Made by a program: the position numbers and the translations under genes. The notes under the pieces are model-generated. The model ran no database searches. It was not told where the DNA came from and saw only the letters and a program-made list of their open reading frames with translations. DNA of 64,000 nucleotides from Rhizobium sp. Leaf453 (GTDB taxonomy: Bacteria; Pseudomonadota; Alphaproteobacteria; Rhizobiales; Rhizobiaceae), in the NCBI RefSeq assembly GCF_001425605.1, contig NZ_LMRG01000026.1, forward strand, positions 62,001 through 126,000, in the 5' to 3' direction. Shown here piece by piece: positions 16,977 through 27,159 of the stretch; position 1 is the stretch's first letter; the number at the start of each line of letters is the position of its first letter.

Positions 16977-17831
16977 ATGTCTGAACAGAAGAGCGCATTC
17001 GTCGTGTCCGCGGATTGGCTGCAGGAGCGTCTGGGCGATCCCACGATGAAGATCGTCGATGCCTCCTGGTATCTGCCGGCGCAGAATCGCGATCCGAAGG
17101 CGGAATATGCCGCCGCGCATATTCCGGGTGCCGTGTTCTACGATCAGGACCTGATCGCAGACCCCGACAGCGGCTTGCCCCACACCATCCCCTCGCCCAT
17201 GGCCTTTGCCGATGCCGTCGGCAAGCTCGGGCTCAGCGATACCGACACGATCGTCGTTTATGATGGCCCCGGCATTTTCACGGCACCCCGCGTATGGTGG
17301 CTTTTGCGCACCATGGGCGCGACCTCGGTCTTCGTCCTCGATGGCGGCATGGATGGCTGGAAGGCGGAAGGGCGGCCGGCAACGACCGAGGTGCCACACC
17401 CCGCGCCTGCGACCTTCCGCCCGACCTTCAACGCCAGCGCCGTCACTTCCTTTGACCAGATGACCACGATCGTTGCCAATGGCGACCGCCAGATCGCCGA
17501 TGCCCGCGGTGCCGGCCGGTTCACCGGAGAGGAGGCTGAGCCACGTGCCGGCATGCGCTCCGGCCACATGCCGGGTGCCAGAAGCCTGCCCTCGGGCGTC
17601 TTCTCGACAGGCGGCAAGCTGAAGTCTCTGGACGCTTTGCGCGAAACCATTGAGGGCGCCGGCATCGACCTCGACAAACCTGTTGTCACTACGTGCGGGT
17701 CTGGCGTCACTGCTGCCATCATCATGTTGGCGCTGCAATCGCTGGGACATACGAGTAACACGCTTTATGATGGCTCCTGGTCCGAATGGGGCAGCCGAGC
17801 GGATACATCAGTCGTTACCGGAAAAGAGTGA
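16977..17831 (+). CDS. sseA: 3-mercaptopyruvate sulfurtransferase
   Basis: A 284-residue tandem rhodanese. The N-terminal domain is inactive (AHIPGAVFYDQD; DTIVVYDGPGIFTAPRVWW). The active domain carries Cys240 in VVTTCGSGVTAAI; the CGSGVT loop marks mercaptopyruvate sulfurtransferase rather than thiosulfate rhodanese. It transfers sulfur from 3-mercaptopyruvate to acceptors such as thiols. GGAGAG precedes the ATG. It is the third gene of the cysK run. Confidence 0.94.
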   Translation: MSEQKSAFVVSADWLQERLGDPTMKIVDASWYLPAQNRDPKAEYAAAHIPGAVFYDQDLIADPDSGLPHTIPSPMAFADAVGKLGLSDTDTIVVYDGPGIFTAPRVWWLLRTMGATSVFVLDGGMDGWKAEGRPATTEVPHPAPATFRPTFNASAVTSFDQMTTIVANGDRQIADARGAGRFTGEEAEPRAGMRSGHMPGARSLPSGVFSTGGKLKSLDALRETIEGAGIDLDKPVVTTCGSGVTAAIIMLALQSLGHTSNTLYDGSWSEWGSRADTSVVTGKE

Positions 17832-17836
17832 ACGGC

Positions 17837-18403
17837 ATGGCAGAGACTGCAGGAATCGAACCGCTGGACGTTCACGTCACAGAACTGGAAATGCTCGCGC
17901 CGCCGAAGCAGAGCCTTCCTTTTCCAGTCAATATCCAGACCGCCCTCATGCGCGTGCCGGAAATCCCACTGCCCTTCTATCGCTTCCTCTATCTGCAGGT
18001 CGGCCGGCGCTGGACCTGGGTCGACCGGCTGCGCCTGAGCGATGAAGACCTGACGGCAACGCTGCACGACAAGCGCAATTCCGTGACGGTGCTCTACGTC
18101 AATGGCGCGCCAGCTGGCTTCTTCGAGTTGCTCCAGGTGGACAAGGATATCGTCGAACTCTCCCATTTCGGCCTGTTCGAACATGCGCTTGGCCTCGGGC
18201 TTGGCAAATGGTTCCTGCTGCAGACCCTCTATGCCGCGTGGAGTTCCGATCCGAAAAAGGTGCGTGTGGCCACCAACACGCTCGATCACCCCCGTGCCTT
18301 GCAGCTTTACCAGCGCTTTGGCTTCAACCCGGTATCAACCCGAGACGCAAAAGTCCTGCCGCTGAGCGACGACGAACTTCTGGCACTCTCGCGCACGCTT
18401 TGA
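17837..18403 (+). CDS. GNAT-family N-acetyltransferase
   Basis: From ATG 17837 the product is 188 residues. The acetyl-CoA region is visible as VELSHFGLFEHALGLGLGKW (an atypical GLGLGK variant of the Q/RxxGxG/A loop), and the C-terminal ALQLYQRFGFNPVSTR is the usual GNAT tail. The start I chose lies five bases after the sseA stop; a longer frame overlaps sseA. The substrate is unknown. Its position as last gene of the cysK run suggests a tie to amino-acid or thiol metabolism, which is inference. Confidence 0.85.
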   Translation: MAETAGIEPLDVHVTELEMLAPPKQSLPFPVNIQTALMRVPEIPLPFYRFLYLQVGRRWTWVDRLRLSDEDLTATLHDKRNSVTVLYVNGAPAGFFELLQVDKDIVELSHFGLFEHALGLGLGKWFLLQTLYAAWSSDPKKVRVATNTLDHPRALQLYQRFGFNPVSTRDAKVLPLSDDELLALSRTL

Positions 18404-18485
18404 CGATCGGTTACCGGCAAGAATCGGGTGTCGCCGACCTGGTACGCATGGCATGTCCTCCGGCATCCAAACCGGAGGAAAACCG

Positions 18486-18956
18486 ATGTCCCTGCGCTAT
18501 AAGCCCATGCCAAGCGATATTGCCGCTCGCTACCGCCGCCTTGAACCCGATGCCTATGGCATGGTGCCGGAACGGCATGTCTCCGATGGACAGGGTATGC
18601 CCTGCCGCCATTGCCTGGCGAACATCGCCGCCGGCGATTCCTATCTCATCCTCGCCTATCGCCCCTTCCCGGCGCTTCAGCCCTATGCCGAAACCGGCCC
18701 GATCTTCCTGCATGCCGAGGAGTGCCCGGCCTATGCCGGCGGCGCGGAGGTTCCATCGATCCTGAGGACCAGAAAGGATTATCTGCTGCGGGGCTATAGC
18801 GCCGACGATCGCATCGTCTACGGCAGCGGCGCCGTCACGGCCGTGGAGGATGTGCCGAAGCGCGCCAGTGAACTGCTGGAGCGCGCGGATATTGCCTATG
18901 TGCATGTGCGCTCGGCGCGTAACAACTGCTATCAGTGCCGGATCGAGCTTGCATGA
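18486..18956 (+). CDS. DUF1203 domain protein
   Basis: A 156-residue cytosolic protein with the DUF1203 pattern: MPCRHCLANIAAGDSYLILA, then AETGPIFLHAEECPAYAG, and the C-terminal AYVHVRSARNNCYQCRIE. Several cysteines (CRHC, ECPAY, CYQC) could bind metal. A good Shine-Dalgarno (CCGGAGGAAAACC) sets ATG 18486. The function of the family is not known to me. A strong hairpin lies directly after the stop. Confidence 0.85.
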   Translation: MSLRYKPMPSDIAARYRRLEPDAYGMVPERHVSDGQGMPCRHCLANIAAGDSYLILAYRPFPALQPYAETGPIFLHAEECPAYAGGAEVPSILRTRKDYLLRGYSADDRIVYGSGAVTAVEDVPKRASELLERADIAYVHVRSARNNCYQCRIELA

Positions 18957-18957
18957 A

Positions 18958-18980
18958 AAGGGCCGGAAATCCCGGCCCTT
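18958..18980. terminator. Bidirectional terminator between the DUF1203 gene and ald
   Basis: The 9-bp inverted repeat AAGGGCCGG / CCGGCCCTT lies between two convergent genes. The minus-strand copy runs into TTTT, so it should terminate ald; it also follows the DUF1203 stop by one base. Confidence 0.7.
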
Positions 18981-19006
18981 GCAGATGTTCCGGGAAGCGA
19001 TGGTGA

Positions 19007-20125
19007 TCAGGCGATCTTCAACAGTGCTTCCGGTGCGTGGTTCTCGTAACCCAACGCTTCCGCCACCGCCTTGTTGGTGACGCGGCCCTTGTGGACGTTG
19101 AGGCCAGCGCGCAGGTGCCGGTCCTCGGCAATCGCCTTCAGGCCGCGGTCGGCAAGCTGCAGACCGTAGAACAGCGTCGCATTGTTCAGTGCATGCGCCG
19201 ATGTGACGGGCACCGCGCCCGGCATATTGGCGACGCAATAGTGCACGACGCCATCGACTTCGTAGGTCGGGTCGGAATGTGTCGTCGCATGCGATGTCTC
19301 GAAGCAGCCGCCCTGGTCGATGGCGACATCGACGATGACGGCGCCCTTCTTCATGCCGGAGAGCATTTCGCGCGTCACCAGCTTCGGTGCGGCTGCACCT
19401 GGAATCAGCACGGCACCGATGACGAGATCGGCCGAGAAGACTTCCTCTTCCAGTGCATCGATGGTCGAAAACCGGGTGTGGACACGACCGCCGAAGATAT
19501 CGTCGAGCTGGCGCAGGCGCGGGATCGATCGGTCGAGAATGGTCACATCAGCGCCGAGGCCAACGGCCATGCGGGCCGCATGCAGGCCGACGACGCCGCC
19601 ACCGATGACGGTGACCTTGGCCGGCAGAACGCCAGGCACACCGCCGAGCAGGATGCCGCGTCCGCCATTGGCTTTCTGCAGCGACGTGGCGCCAGCCTGG
19701 ATCGCCAGACGTCCGGCAACTTCCGACATCGGTGCAAGCAACGGCAGGCCGCCACGATCATCCGTCACCGTTTCATAGGCGACAGCGGTAACGCCGGAGC
19801 CGAGCAGACCCTTGGTCTGCTCCGGATCGGGAGCGAGGTGGAGATAGGTATAGAGAAGCTGACCGTCGCGAAGCTGTGCGCATTCGGCGGGCTGCGGCTC
19901 CTTGACCTTGACGATCATATCGGCTTTTTCAAACACATCCTTGGCGGATGCGACAATCTTGGCGCCGGCAGCGCGGTAGGCGTCATCCTCAGCGCCAATT
20001 CCTGCCCCCGCCTTGGTTTCGATGATCACATCATGGCCATGGGCCACATACTCCCGGACCGATCCGGGGGTGAGCCCGACACGATATTCATGGTTTTTGA
20101 TTTCCTTCGGGCAACCGACACGCAT
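19007..20125 (-). CDS. ald: Alanine dehydrogenase
   Basis: A 372-residue NAD-dependent enzyme that converts L-alanine to pyruvate and ammonia. It begins [20 protein letters not shown], the family N-terminus. KVKEPQ carries the substrate Lys, TYLHLAP the catalytic His, and [17 protein letters not shown] the NAD fold. ATG 20125 is preceded by GAGGAGAGGAACGCGAGG. An Lrp/AsnC gene is divergently placed 154 bases away, the usual arrangement for AldR control. Confidence 0.96.
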   Translation of the reverse strand: MRVGCPKEIKNHEYRVGLTPGSVREYVAHGHDVIIETKAGAGIGAEDDAYRAAGAKIVASAKDVFEKADMIVKVKEPQPAECAQLRDGQLLYTYLHLAPDPEQTKGLLGSGVTAVAYETVTDDRGGLPLLAPMSEVAGRLAIQAGATSLQKANGGRGILLGGVPGVLPAKVTVIGGGVVGLHAARMAVGLGADVTILDRSIPRLRQLDDIFGGRVHTRFSTIDALEEEVFSADLVIGAVLIPGAAAPKLVTREMLSGMKKGAVIVDVAIDQGGCFETSHATTHSDPTYEVDGVVHYCVANMPGAVPVTSAHALNNATLFYGLQLADRGLKAIAEDRHLRAGLNVHKGRVTNKAVAEALGYENHAPEALLKIA

Positions 20126-20279
20126 CCTCGCGTTCCTCTCCTCTGCGGCTTTCGCCATTGCTGTTGGACACCATAAGGGATCAGAAACAGCGCCGCATGT
20201 CCTTGCAAAGACGATGGAGCTCGCGATAATCTTCCGTGAGTTATTGCGCAAATAGGCAGAAAGTTCGCAGGATATTCGA

Positions 20280-20741
20280 ATGTCGATGATGGATGCAATT
20301 GATGCTGCGATCCTGCGGATTCTTCAACAGAATGGCAGGATCGCGAATGCCGAGCTTGCCGAGCGCGTTGGCCTGTCCGCTTCCGCCTGCTCGCGCCGGG
20401 TCGATATTCTCGAAAAATCCGGCGTGATCAGCGGCTATCACGCCCGCCTGTCGCACAAGGCACTCGACTACCGGATCATGGTGATCGTCCATATCTCGCT
20501 GTCGGGCCAGTTCGCCAAGACGCTGACGGAGTTCGAGGCGGCGGTCAAACTCTGTCCGAATGTGCTCGTGTGCTACCTGATGTCGGGCGAGTACGATTAT
20601 ATCCTGCGCGTCGCGGCGAAGGACCTCGAAGACTATGAGCGAATCCACCGTGACTGGCTGTCGGCCCTGCCGCATGTGGTGAAGATCAATTCCAGCTTTT
20701 CGCTGCGAGAGGTGATCGATCGCCCGAATGTCGGCGTCTGA
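20280..20741 (+). CDS. Lrp/AsnC-family regulator, probably of ald
   Basis: A 153-residue protein with an N-terminal HTH ([20 protein letters not shown], then [20 protein letters not shown]) and a C-terminal RAM/AsnC ligand domain ([20 protein letters not shown]). It is transcribed away from ald with 154 bases between the start codons, so it probably acts as an alanine-responsive regulator (AldR). The target is inferred from the divergent arrangement. Confidence 0.92.
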   Translation: MSMMDAIDAAILRILQQNGRIANAELAERVGLSASACSRRVDILEKSGVISGYHARLSHKALDYRIMVIVHISLSGQFAKTLTEFEAAVKLCPNVLVCYLMSGEYDYILRVAAKDLEDYERIHRDWLSALPHVVKINSSFSLREVIDRPNVGV

Positions 20742-20752
20742 ACGATCGGGGG

Positions 20753-21997
20753 TCAGAGATTGCCGACTACGCAGTTTCGGCCTTTGCGCTTGGCCTCGTA
20801 GAGGCGCGCATCCGCCTTGGCCAGCAGGTCCATCGCAGTTGAACCGTCGATCGGTGCCGATGCAATGCCGATACTGATCGTCACCGTTGAATGATCAGCG
20901 GTCATGACATCGCTCATGACACGCAGCCGCAAATCCTCTGCACGGGTAACGGCCTTGATGTGATCGAGACCTTCGCAGAGCACGACGAACTCCTCGCCCC
21001 CATAACGAAACAGCCGATCGCCCTGCCTTAATCCAGATTGTATCGCCGCGGCGATCGCTTTCAAGACCTGGTCCCCCTCGATATGTCCGAACCGGTCGTT
21101 GATGCTCTTGAAGTGATCGGCATCGATGATCATCAAACTGGCAGGATTTCCTGACGTGACTGCGCTGCGGATCAGTCGCGGCGCCTCGAATTCGAAGCGG
21201 CTACGATCGAGAACGCCCGTCAGCATGTCTCTTCCCGACTTCGACAAAAGGTCCTCGTAGCGCTCACGGAAAGTCAGCGTGTTGAATATGTCGCCAATCG
21301 GTTGTTGCGAAACCGGGAGGGCAATATGGCTAGACAGGCGCAGATAGGCTCCGAGTATGACCGAATAGAAGACCGCCGCTCCCATCTTTGCGATCCAGCC
21401 ACCCCAGAAAACGTCCATCGGCACGCCGTTGATGGCATGCAACGCGATAAAGAATCCGGTCTGGTCGAAGGTCAGAACCACCGCGCCACAGATCAGGAAG
21501 CGCAATGTCAGGGATTTCCGTACCCAGCGCCCGATCCGCTCGTAGAGCAGGATGATGATGAGCGAATCCAGATAGAGCAGCAGTGTGCCCCACAGCATCA
21601 GCCAGCCCATCTCGTCGATAAACGTCAGGTCGGCGGTGCGTTCCGGCGCGATCATGACCGTATCATGCAATCGCAGGATGAAGCCAAGTCCGAGTGTCAG
21701 GAAATTTCCCGCCAGAAGACCATAGATCGGCTGGCGCACCATTGCCGCATCCTCCTTCACGTAGAGAAGGAGGATCATCAACAGCTTGCCGGAAAACAGA
21801 ACCGCCGAGCCCGGTGAGATGACACCGAACGGCAGTTGGACGTAAAACACGGCCGCAAGATATGTTTCGATGAAATGCATGACGCCGAGCGCCGCAATGA
21901 AAACACCGATACCCAGACGATGGCGCAGGTGCAGCAGCGCGAGCATGATCACGACATAGACGAGACCTTCGCAGAGAAACAGGACTATGTTGGTCAT
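20753..21997 (-). CDS. Membrane-bound diguanylate cyclase (GGDEF)
   Basis: A 414-residue protein. The first 220 residues form about seven membrane helices of an unnamed sensor type. A GGDEF domain follows: GRDMLTGVLDRSRFE, ADHFKSINDRFGHIEGD, and the active-site GGEEF near residue 335. RQGD five residues before it is a match to the product-inhibition (I) site. It should make c-di-GMP at the inner membrane. The convergent Lrp gene ends 11 bases away. Confidence 0.92.
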   Translation of the reverse strand: MTNIVLFLCEGLVYVVIMLALLHLRHRLGIGVFIAALGVMHFIETYLAAVFYVQLPFGVISPGSAVLFSGKLLMILLLYVKEDAAMVRQPIYGLLAGNFLTLGLGFILRLHDTVMIAPERTADLTFIDEMGWLMLWGTLLLYLDSLIIILLYERIGRWVRKSLTLRFLICGAVVLTFDQTGFFIALHAINGVPMDVFWGGWIAKMGAAVFYSVILGAYLRLSSHIALPVSQQPIGDIFNTLTFRERYEDLLSKSGRDMLTGVLDRSRFEFEAPRLIRSAVTSGNPASLMIIDADHFKSINDRFGHIEGDQVLKAIAAAIQSGLRQGDRLFRYGGEEFVVLCEGLDHIKAVTRAEDLRLRVMSDVMTADHSTVTISIGIASAPIDGSTAMDLLAKADARLYEAKRKGRNCVVGNL

Positions 21998-22187
21998 CGG
22001 CAGTCGTTCACCCGGATTTGCTTCCCGGTTCTATAAAGACCAAGTTTGAAGAAAAGTTTATGAGTTTACCCGCATCGCGTGTCCAATGCGCTTTGAGTGC
22101 TTATCGCACTCAATTGTCAGTGGTGTCGATGGCGAAATTTAGCGACCGGCAGATCATCAATCTGAGATCGAGACGTCGAAGCAACCA

Positions 22188-22508
22188 TCAAACTTGGCGG
22201 GAAACGGCATCGTCGGAAAATAGAGACGGGCCGTGCTGGTCGATGATCTGGTGGCCCTTACGCAGCGTTGCGTCGATCACGTCCTGCTCCGAGCTGAAAA
22301 GGTCCGCACGAATGAAGGTGCGCACTTTCGTCACCCCATCGACTTCCTTTTCCACCGAGCCGGCCAGCCGGAACTGCGCGCCTTCGCGCTTCGGTGTCGC
22401 GCGGATCACGCAATCCGCATAGGCTTCGGTCTTGCCTCCGCCGGACGCATTTGCGTCCTCTTTGGAGCCACCCGAAAGTCCGAACAATTTTGAAAAAAAC
22501 GAAGCCAT
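22188..22508 (-). CDS. HlyU-family protein
   Basis: A 106-residue protein of the HlyU family (named from the Vibrio haemolysin activator), common as a small conserved gene in Rhizobiaceae. It begins MASFFSKLFGLSGGSK; the core YADCVIRATPKREGAQFRLA, TFIRADLFSSEQDVIDATL and KGHQIIDQHG is typical. No DNA-binding motif is evident. It is divergent from the hydrolase gene, with about 100 bases between the starts. Its role here is not known. Confidence 0.85.
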   Translation of the reverse strand: MASFFSKLFGLSGGSKEDANASGGGKTEAYADCVIRATPKREGAQFRLAGSVEKEVDGVTKVRTFIRADLFSSEQDVIDATLRKGHQIIDQHGPSLFSDDAVSRQV

Positions 22509-22607
22509 GCGGAAGACTTACCCACGGCAAACCGGCCTGTCAAAGGTTAAGTTTTGGCAAGATGTGCGGTGTATCCTCAAGTTCGGGAAACAGGCGCTAA
22601 AGCGATC

Positions 22608-23513
22608 ATGACAGCAGATTTCGAAGCAATCGCATCGGTCCGGGATATCGACGACGGGCTTGCACATCGCGAATCGGCGTTTCCGGATATCCGTCCGGGC
22701 CTTGCCAAGGAAATCGTCTGGGCAGATCCTTCCGCGAAAAATCGCACGCCACTCGCCATCGTCTATATCCACGGCTTTTCCGCCTCGAAGGGCGAGGTTA
22801 GGCCCCTGCCCGATCGGATTGCAGAGGCACTGGGCGCCAACCTGTTTTACACCCGCCTCGCTGGCCATGCCCGCAGCGGCGATGCCATGACGGAGCCCAC
22901 TGTCGAAGACTGGGAAAATGACATGGCCGAAGCCCTGACGATCGGGGCGCGGATCGGCGAACGGACATTGATCATCGCGACCTCCACCGGCGCCTCGCTC
23001 GCCACATGGGCCTTGGCGAACCCGGTTCTGTCGGCCCGCGTTGCCGGCGCGGTCTTTCTGGCGCCGAACTATCGGATCAAGGGACGCGGTGCCTTTCTCC
23101 TGACGGCACCGCTTGCAGCGATGACCGCCCGTCTCATTCTCGGCCCTCACCGCTCCTTCACCCCCAGAAACGATCTGCACGCCGCCTACTGGACGACCCG
23201 CTATCCGGTGCGGGCACTGCTGCCGATGGCACGTCTGGTCAAGATCGTCAGCACGCTGTCATACGAGAACATCCGCGTGCCGGCACTTTTCCTGCATTCG
23301 TCCCGCGACCAGGTAATCGATCACAGCCGCACGCAGGTTGTCGCGGAACGCTGGGGCGGACAGGCGACGCTGCTTGATCCCGGCGATATCGGTGATCCGC
23401 ACGGCCATGTCATTGCCGGCGACGCACTGTCGCCGAACACCACCAAAAGCCTGATCGGCATCATCCTGAATTGGTTCAGGAAAGACGTTCAAAAGGCAGA
23501 TATTGCTTCATAA
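22608..23513 (+). CDS. Alpha/beta hydrolase
   Basis: A 301-residue hydrolase. IVYIHGFSASKGEVRPLPD gives the oxyanion-hole region, the nucleophile Ser is in IATSTGASLA, the Asp in LHSSRDQVID and the His in DPHGHVIAGD. There is no signal peptide. ATG 22608 is used rather than upstream frame codons, which read through an AT-rich gap. Monoacylglycerol-lipase-like carboxylesterases have this shape, but the substrate is not determinable. Confidence 0.87.
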   Translation: MTADFEAIASVRDIDDGLAHRESAFPDIRPGLAKEIVWADPSAKNRTPLAIVYIHGFSASKGEVRPLPDRIAEALGANLFYTRLAGHARSGDAMTEPTVEDWENDMAEALTIGARIGERTLIIATSTGASLATWALANPVLSARVAGAVFLAPNYRIKGRGAFLLTAPLAAMTARLILGPHRSFTPRNDLHAAYWTTRYPVRALLPMARLVKIVSTLSYENIRVPALFLHSSRDQVIDHSRTQVVAERWGGQATLLDPGDIGDPHGHVIAGDALSPNTTKSLIGIILNWFRKDVQKADIAS

Positions 23514-23525
23514 AATGATATCATA

Positions 23526-24773
23526 TCAAATGACGAGATTGGCTAGTATCTCGTTGTCTGTGATATCCTGATAGCGCAGCCCGGCACCATCGAACGCAGC
23601 CTTCAACCGTGGGAAATTCTCCGGATTCCTGGTTTCAATGCCGATCAGGATCGAGCCGAAATTGCGCGCCGACTTCTTCAGATATTCGAACCGCGCGATA
23701 TCGTCCTCTTCTCCGAGCAAGCCGAGAAAGTCCTTCAACGCACCGGGACGCTGCGCCATCCGCAGGATGAAATATTTCTTCAGGCCCGCATGCCGCATGG
23801 CCCGTTCCTTCACATCCGGCAGGCGCTCGAAATCGAAATTGCCACCCGACACCACCGCCACGATCGTCTTGCCTTCGATCCGCTCCCGGCCGAGTGCCTC
23901 TAACGCAGTGATTGACAAGGCCCCCGCCGGCTCAAGCACGACACCCTCGACATTGAGCATATCGGTGATCGTGACGCAGATGGCGTTTTCCGCCAGAAGC
24001 AGAACCTGATCCGTCGAGAAACGCCGGAGCGCTTCGAAATTCAAATCACCGATCCGCCCGACCGCCGCGCCATCGACGAAGTTATCGACCTGATCGAGTG
24101 TCACCACCGAGCCAGCTTCAATGCTGCGCCTAAGGCTTGGCGCTCCCTCTGGCTCGCAGAAGATGAAGGCTTCCGGGGACACGACGTCCTTTAGATATCC
24201 GGTCATACCGGCCGATAGTCCGCCACCGCCGACCGGCATGATGACGAGGTCGGGAACGGTGCCTTCGGGAAGTTGCTCCATGATTTCGGCCGCAACCGTC
24301 GCCTGCCCCTCGATGATGTCGGCATGGTCGAACGGCGGCACCATCACGCCGTCGATTGCATCGACGTGATCGCGGGCCGCCTGGTAGCACTGGTCGAAGA
24401 AGTCGCCGACCAACTTGATGCTGATGAACTCGCCGCCGAACATCCGCGTCTTGTCGATCTTCTGCTGCGGTGTCGTCACCGGCATGAAAACCACGCCCGG
24501 CACGCCGAAATGCCGGCAGACGAAGGCAAAGCCCTGTGCGTGATTGCCGGCCGAGGCGCAGACGAACGTCTTGCCCGTGCCACCCGCCGCGATCACCTTG
24601 CGGAAGAAGTTGAAGGCTCCGCGAATCTTGTAGGAGCGCACCGGCGAGAGATCCTCGCGCTTCAGGTAGATCGTCGCGCCATAGCGCGCGCTCAGATGCT
24701 CGTTAAGCTGCAGTGGCGTTGCCGGAAACAGCGCGCGCAGAGCCTCTGCGGCATCATCAACATCCTGCTTCAT
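23526..24773 (-). CDS. ilvA: Threonine ammonia-lyase (threonine dehydratase)
   Basis: A 415-residue PLP enzyme that deaminates threonine to 2-oxobutyrate for isoleucine synthesis. Lys49 in SPVRSYKIRGAFNFF is the PLP lysine, CASAGNHAQGFA the substrate loop and VIMPVGGGGLSAG the phosphate loop. One regulatory ACT-like region closes the protein (YFILRMAQRPGALKDFLGLL), so it is the short form with a single regulatory unit. ATG 24773 fits; an open frame upstream to 25112 is not coding-like. Confidence 0.93.
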   Translation of the reverse strand: MKQDVDDAAEALRALFPATPLQLNEHLSARYGATIYLKREDLSPVRSYKIRGAFNFFRKVIAAGGTGKTFVCASAGNHAQGFAFVCRHFGVPGVVFMPVTTPQQKIDKTRMFGGEFISIKLVGDFFDQCYQAARDHVDAIDGVMVPPFDHADIIEGQATVAAEIMEQLPEGTVPDLVIMPVGGGGLSAGMTGYLKDVVSPEAFIFCEPEGAPSLRRSIEAGSVVTLDQVDNFVDGAAVGRIGDLNFEALRRFSTDQVLLLAENAICVTITDMLNVEGVVLEPAGALSITALEALGRERIEGKTIVAVVSGGNFDFERLPDVKERAMRHAGLKKYFILRMAQRPGALKDFLGLLGEEDDIARFEYLKKSARNFGSILIGIETRNPENFPRLKAAFDGAGLRYQDITDNEILANLVI

Positions 24774-24956
24774 GGAATGCGGTCTTTCCTTCGGGTTCCT
24801 GTTGCCCTGCCTATGCCACAACACCCAGATTGAGGCCATCGGTATTCGCAAAATAACATGAGTTGTTTGATCATGTTTATTCATATCGAGGCCGCTTGAC
24901 AGCGTCGGGCAAATCCCGAAAATCCGCGACCGAGGATCGGTCCTGTGGAGGAAAAC

Positions 24957-25571
24957 ATGTGCACCGGCAACAAGATCAGCGCTCTGGCTTACGCCGTCTG
25001 CGCTTCGGTGCTGATGCAATTTGCAGGCGGACCGGCAAGCGCTGGGCCGCTGGCGCAGGCAGCCGCGAAAGCCGAGGCCTTGGCCGCGGCGGGCGATACA
25101 GTCGGCGCCCACAATCTCCTTCGCTCCGCGGCGAGCGACTTTTCCGCCAAACTGCCCTTCTCGATCGCCAAGGCGGTGTTCGTGAAGGCCAGCCCGGATG
25201 GTTATGCGCGCTACGACCTGCGCGACGGCTCATCCTTCAAGCCGGGCGAGAAGCTCATCTCCTATATCGAACCGATCGGCTTGAGCTGGAAACCCGCCCC
25301 CGCCGGCAGCAAGAAACAGTCGCACTTCTCCGTCGACATGGACATTCTGAGCATCACGGGCGAGCAATTGGCGAGCCAGAAGGCAATCGGCGAATACACC
25401 TTCGCCAGCCTCGTCCCCAACCAGGAAATCTACGCCACCCTGACCACCGATGTCAGCGGCGGTGCGGCCGGAGATTATATCCTCCGCTTCCGTTTCAACG
25501 ATCTCAACAACGGCAAATCCACCACTGTCGATCAGAAGTTCACGATCTTGGGACCAGTCGCCCAGCCCTGA
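24957..25571 (+). CDS. Secreted (periplasmic) protein of unknown function
   Basis: A 204-residue product with a signal peptide: hydrophobic ALAYAVCASVLMQFA and a likely cleavage at ASA. A helical stretch PLAQAAAKAEALAAAGDTVG follows, then beta-rich sequence with GYARYDLRDGSSFKPGEKLI and a conserved-looking DYILRFRFNDLNNGKST near the end. A strong GGAGG sits before ATG 24957. No family recognised. It is divergent from ilvA and convergent with the CinA-like gene. Confidence 0.75.
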   Translation: MCTGNKISALAYAVCASVLMQFAGGPASAGPLAQAAAKAEALAAAGDTVGAHNLLRSAASDFSAKLPFSIAKAVFVKASPDGYARYDLRDGSSFKPGEKLISYIEPIGLSWKPAPAGSKKQSHFSVDMDILSITGEQLASQKAIGEYTFASLVPNQEIYATLTTDVSGGAAGDYILRFRFNDLNNGKSTTVDQKFTILGPVAQP

Positions 25572-25580
25572 AGATAGCCC

Positions 25581-26342
25581 TCAATTTTGCGCGGCGGCTT
25601 TCGCAGCCGCAATCGCCTCGATCATCGCCTTTACATCAAACTCCGCCGCGTCGAGCAGCGCTTCGTCTCGGGCGCGGATGACGAGATCCGTCGAGAACGA
25701 CTTGCCGTCGAACTTCGGGTAGGAACCGATGCTGGTCTGCGGATGGGCTTTCTGCACCTCGCCGAGCGGCCCGCCGATATCGCCTTCGCCGAACGGCGAC
25801 CTGACCGTGCGCGATTTCACCGCCGTTCCGGTTTCGAGCTGCGGCAGCAGCACATCCAGCATCGCCTGGAAAACCTGCGGCACACCGGCCATCACATGGA
25901 CATTGCCGATGCTGAACCCCGGCGCCGTCGAGACGGCGTTGGGTATATGCCGCGCGCCGTTCGGCATGCGCGCCATGCGCCGGCGCGCTTCCGTGAATTC
26001 CATACCGCGACGCTCGTACATGGCAGCCAGCAGCGTCATGGCTTCCGGATCATGGATACATTCGACGCCGAAGGCACGCGAAATGGCGTCGGCGGTAATG
26101 TCGTCATGGGTCGGCCCGATCCCGCCGGAGGTGAAGACATAGTCGTAACTGCCCCTGAGTGCGTTGAGTGCAGCCACGATCGCCGGCTCGTCATCGGCGA
26201 CGATACGCACTTCCTTGAGATCGATGCCGGCGATGGTCAGCATTTCCGCGAGATGGCCGATATTCTTGTCCTTGGTGCGTCCGGAAAGCAGTTCGTCGCC
26301 AATGGCGAGCATGGCGGCCGTGACGATTTTTTCGCTGGTCAT
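25581..26342 (-). CDS. CinA-like competence/damage-inducible protein (MoCF domain)
   Basis: A 253-residue protein equal to the N-terminal molybdopterin-binding-fold half of Cin[49 protein letters not shown] and [10 protein letters not shown]. The C-terminal nicotinamide-deamidase domain of full CinA is absent. Stand-alone versions are common in Alphaproteobacteria and relate to ADP-ribose/NAD pyrophosphatases. ATG 26342 gives the family start. Confidence 0.88.
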   Translation of the reverse strand: MTSEKIVTAAMLAIGDELLSGRTKDKNIGHLAEMLTIAGIDLKEVRIVADDEPAIVAALNALRGSYDYVFTSGGIGPTHDDITADAISRAFGVECIHDPEAMTLLAAMYERRGMEFTEARRRMARMPNGARHIPNAVSTAPGFSIGNVHVMAGVPQVFQAMLDVLLPQLETGTAVKSRTVRSPFGEGDIGGPLGEVQKAHPQTSIGSYPKFDGKSFSTDLVIRARDEALLDAAEFDVKAMIEAIAAAKAAAQN

Positions 26343-26505
26343 TGCAAATTCCCTGGTTTGCGACTGTGATCGTTCAGTCAAAAATCCTGCTGTCTACTAT
26401 TATCGAACAGTCTGTTATCCGCATGGGTTCGGACAGAGCCTGCATGAACTGGTAAAACGCTCTCCAGAGGCAATCAAGCAGCATTGCCAGATCAAGGAGA
26501 AGACG

Positions 26506-27105
26506 ATGGCTAAGGTACTGGTGCTTTACTATTCCGCTTATGGACATATCGAAACGATGGCCTATGCCGTGGCCGAGGGTGCAAAGTCGGCAGGCGCCGA
26601 TGTCACCGTCAAGCGCGTCCCGGAACTTGTTCCGGAAGATGTCGCCAAGGCGTCGCATTTCAAGGTCGACCAGAAGGCCGAGATCGCCAAGCCGGATGAA
26701 CTGGCCGAATACGACGCCGTCATCTTCGGCGCCGGCACCCGTTACGGCACGGTCGCCTCGCAGATGCGCAACTTCGTTGACCAGACCGGTGGTCTATGGA
26801 TGAAGGGTGCGCTGGTCGGCAAGGTCGGCTCGGTTTTCACGTCCTCCGCCACGCAGCACGGCGGTCAGGAAACCACCATCCTCGGCTTCATCCCCACGCT
26901 CATGCATCACGGCATGGTCGTTGTCGGCCTGCCCTACGCGTTCCAGGGCCAGATGGGCCTTGAGGAAGTCAAGGGCGGCTCGCCCTATGGCGCTTCGACG
27001 ATCACCGGCGGGGACGGCGCACGCCAGCCCTCCGAAGTCGAACTGGAAGCAGCCCGTTACCAGGGCGCCCATGTCGCCAAGATCGCTGCAAAGCTTTCCG
27101 CATAA
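26506..27105 (+). CDS. wrbA: NAD(P)H:quinone oxidoreductase WrbA (type IV)
   Basis: A 199-residue flavodoxin-like enzyme that reduces quinones by two electrons with FMN. It begins [19 protein letters not shown] (FMN phosphate loop). [20 protein letters not shown] and [17 protein letters not shown] are WrbA signatures, and [15 protein letters not shown] closes the FMN site. AAGGAGAAGACG precedes ATG 26506. A clear terminator follows the gene. Confidence 0.96.
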   Translation: MAKVLVLYYSAYGHIETMAYAVAEGAKSAGADVTVKRVPELVPEDVAKASHFKVDQKAEIAKPDELAEYDAVIFGAGTRYGTVASQMRNFVDQTGGLWMKGALVGKVGSVFTSSATQHGGQETTILGFIPTLMHHGMVVVGLPYAFQGQMGLEEVKGGSPYGASTITGGDGARQPSEVELEAARYQGAHVAKIAAKLSA

Positions 27106-27132
27106 GCGACCGGACACGGTTTGCTGGACCTC

Positions 27133-27159
27133 AAGGGCGGCCGCAAGGTCGCCCTTTTT
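27133..27159 (+). terminator. Rho-independent terminator of wrbA
   Basis: AAGGGCG / CGCCCTT with a ten-base GC-rich loop, followed by TTTTT, starts 27 bases after the wrbA stop. Confidence 0.85.

Noticed and set aside
16257-17750. Minus-strand frame of 497 codons opposite the alanyl-tRNA editing gene and sseA
   Set aside because: Antisense to two recognised genes, no motifs.
19037-20176. Plus-strand frame opposite ald
   Set aside because: Ald has full family motifs and a good ribosome site; the other frame has none.
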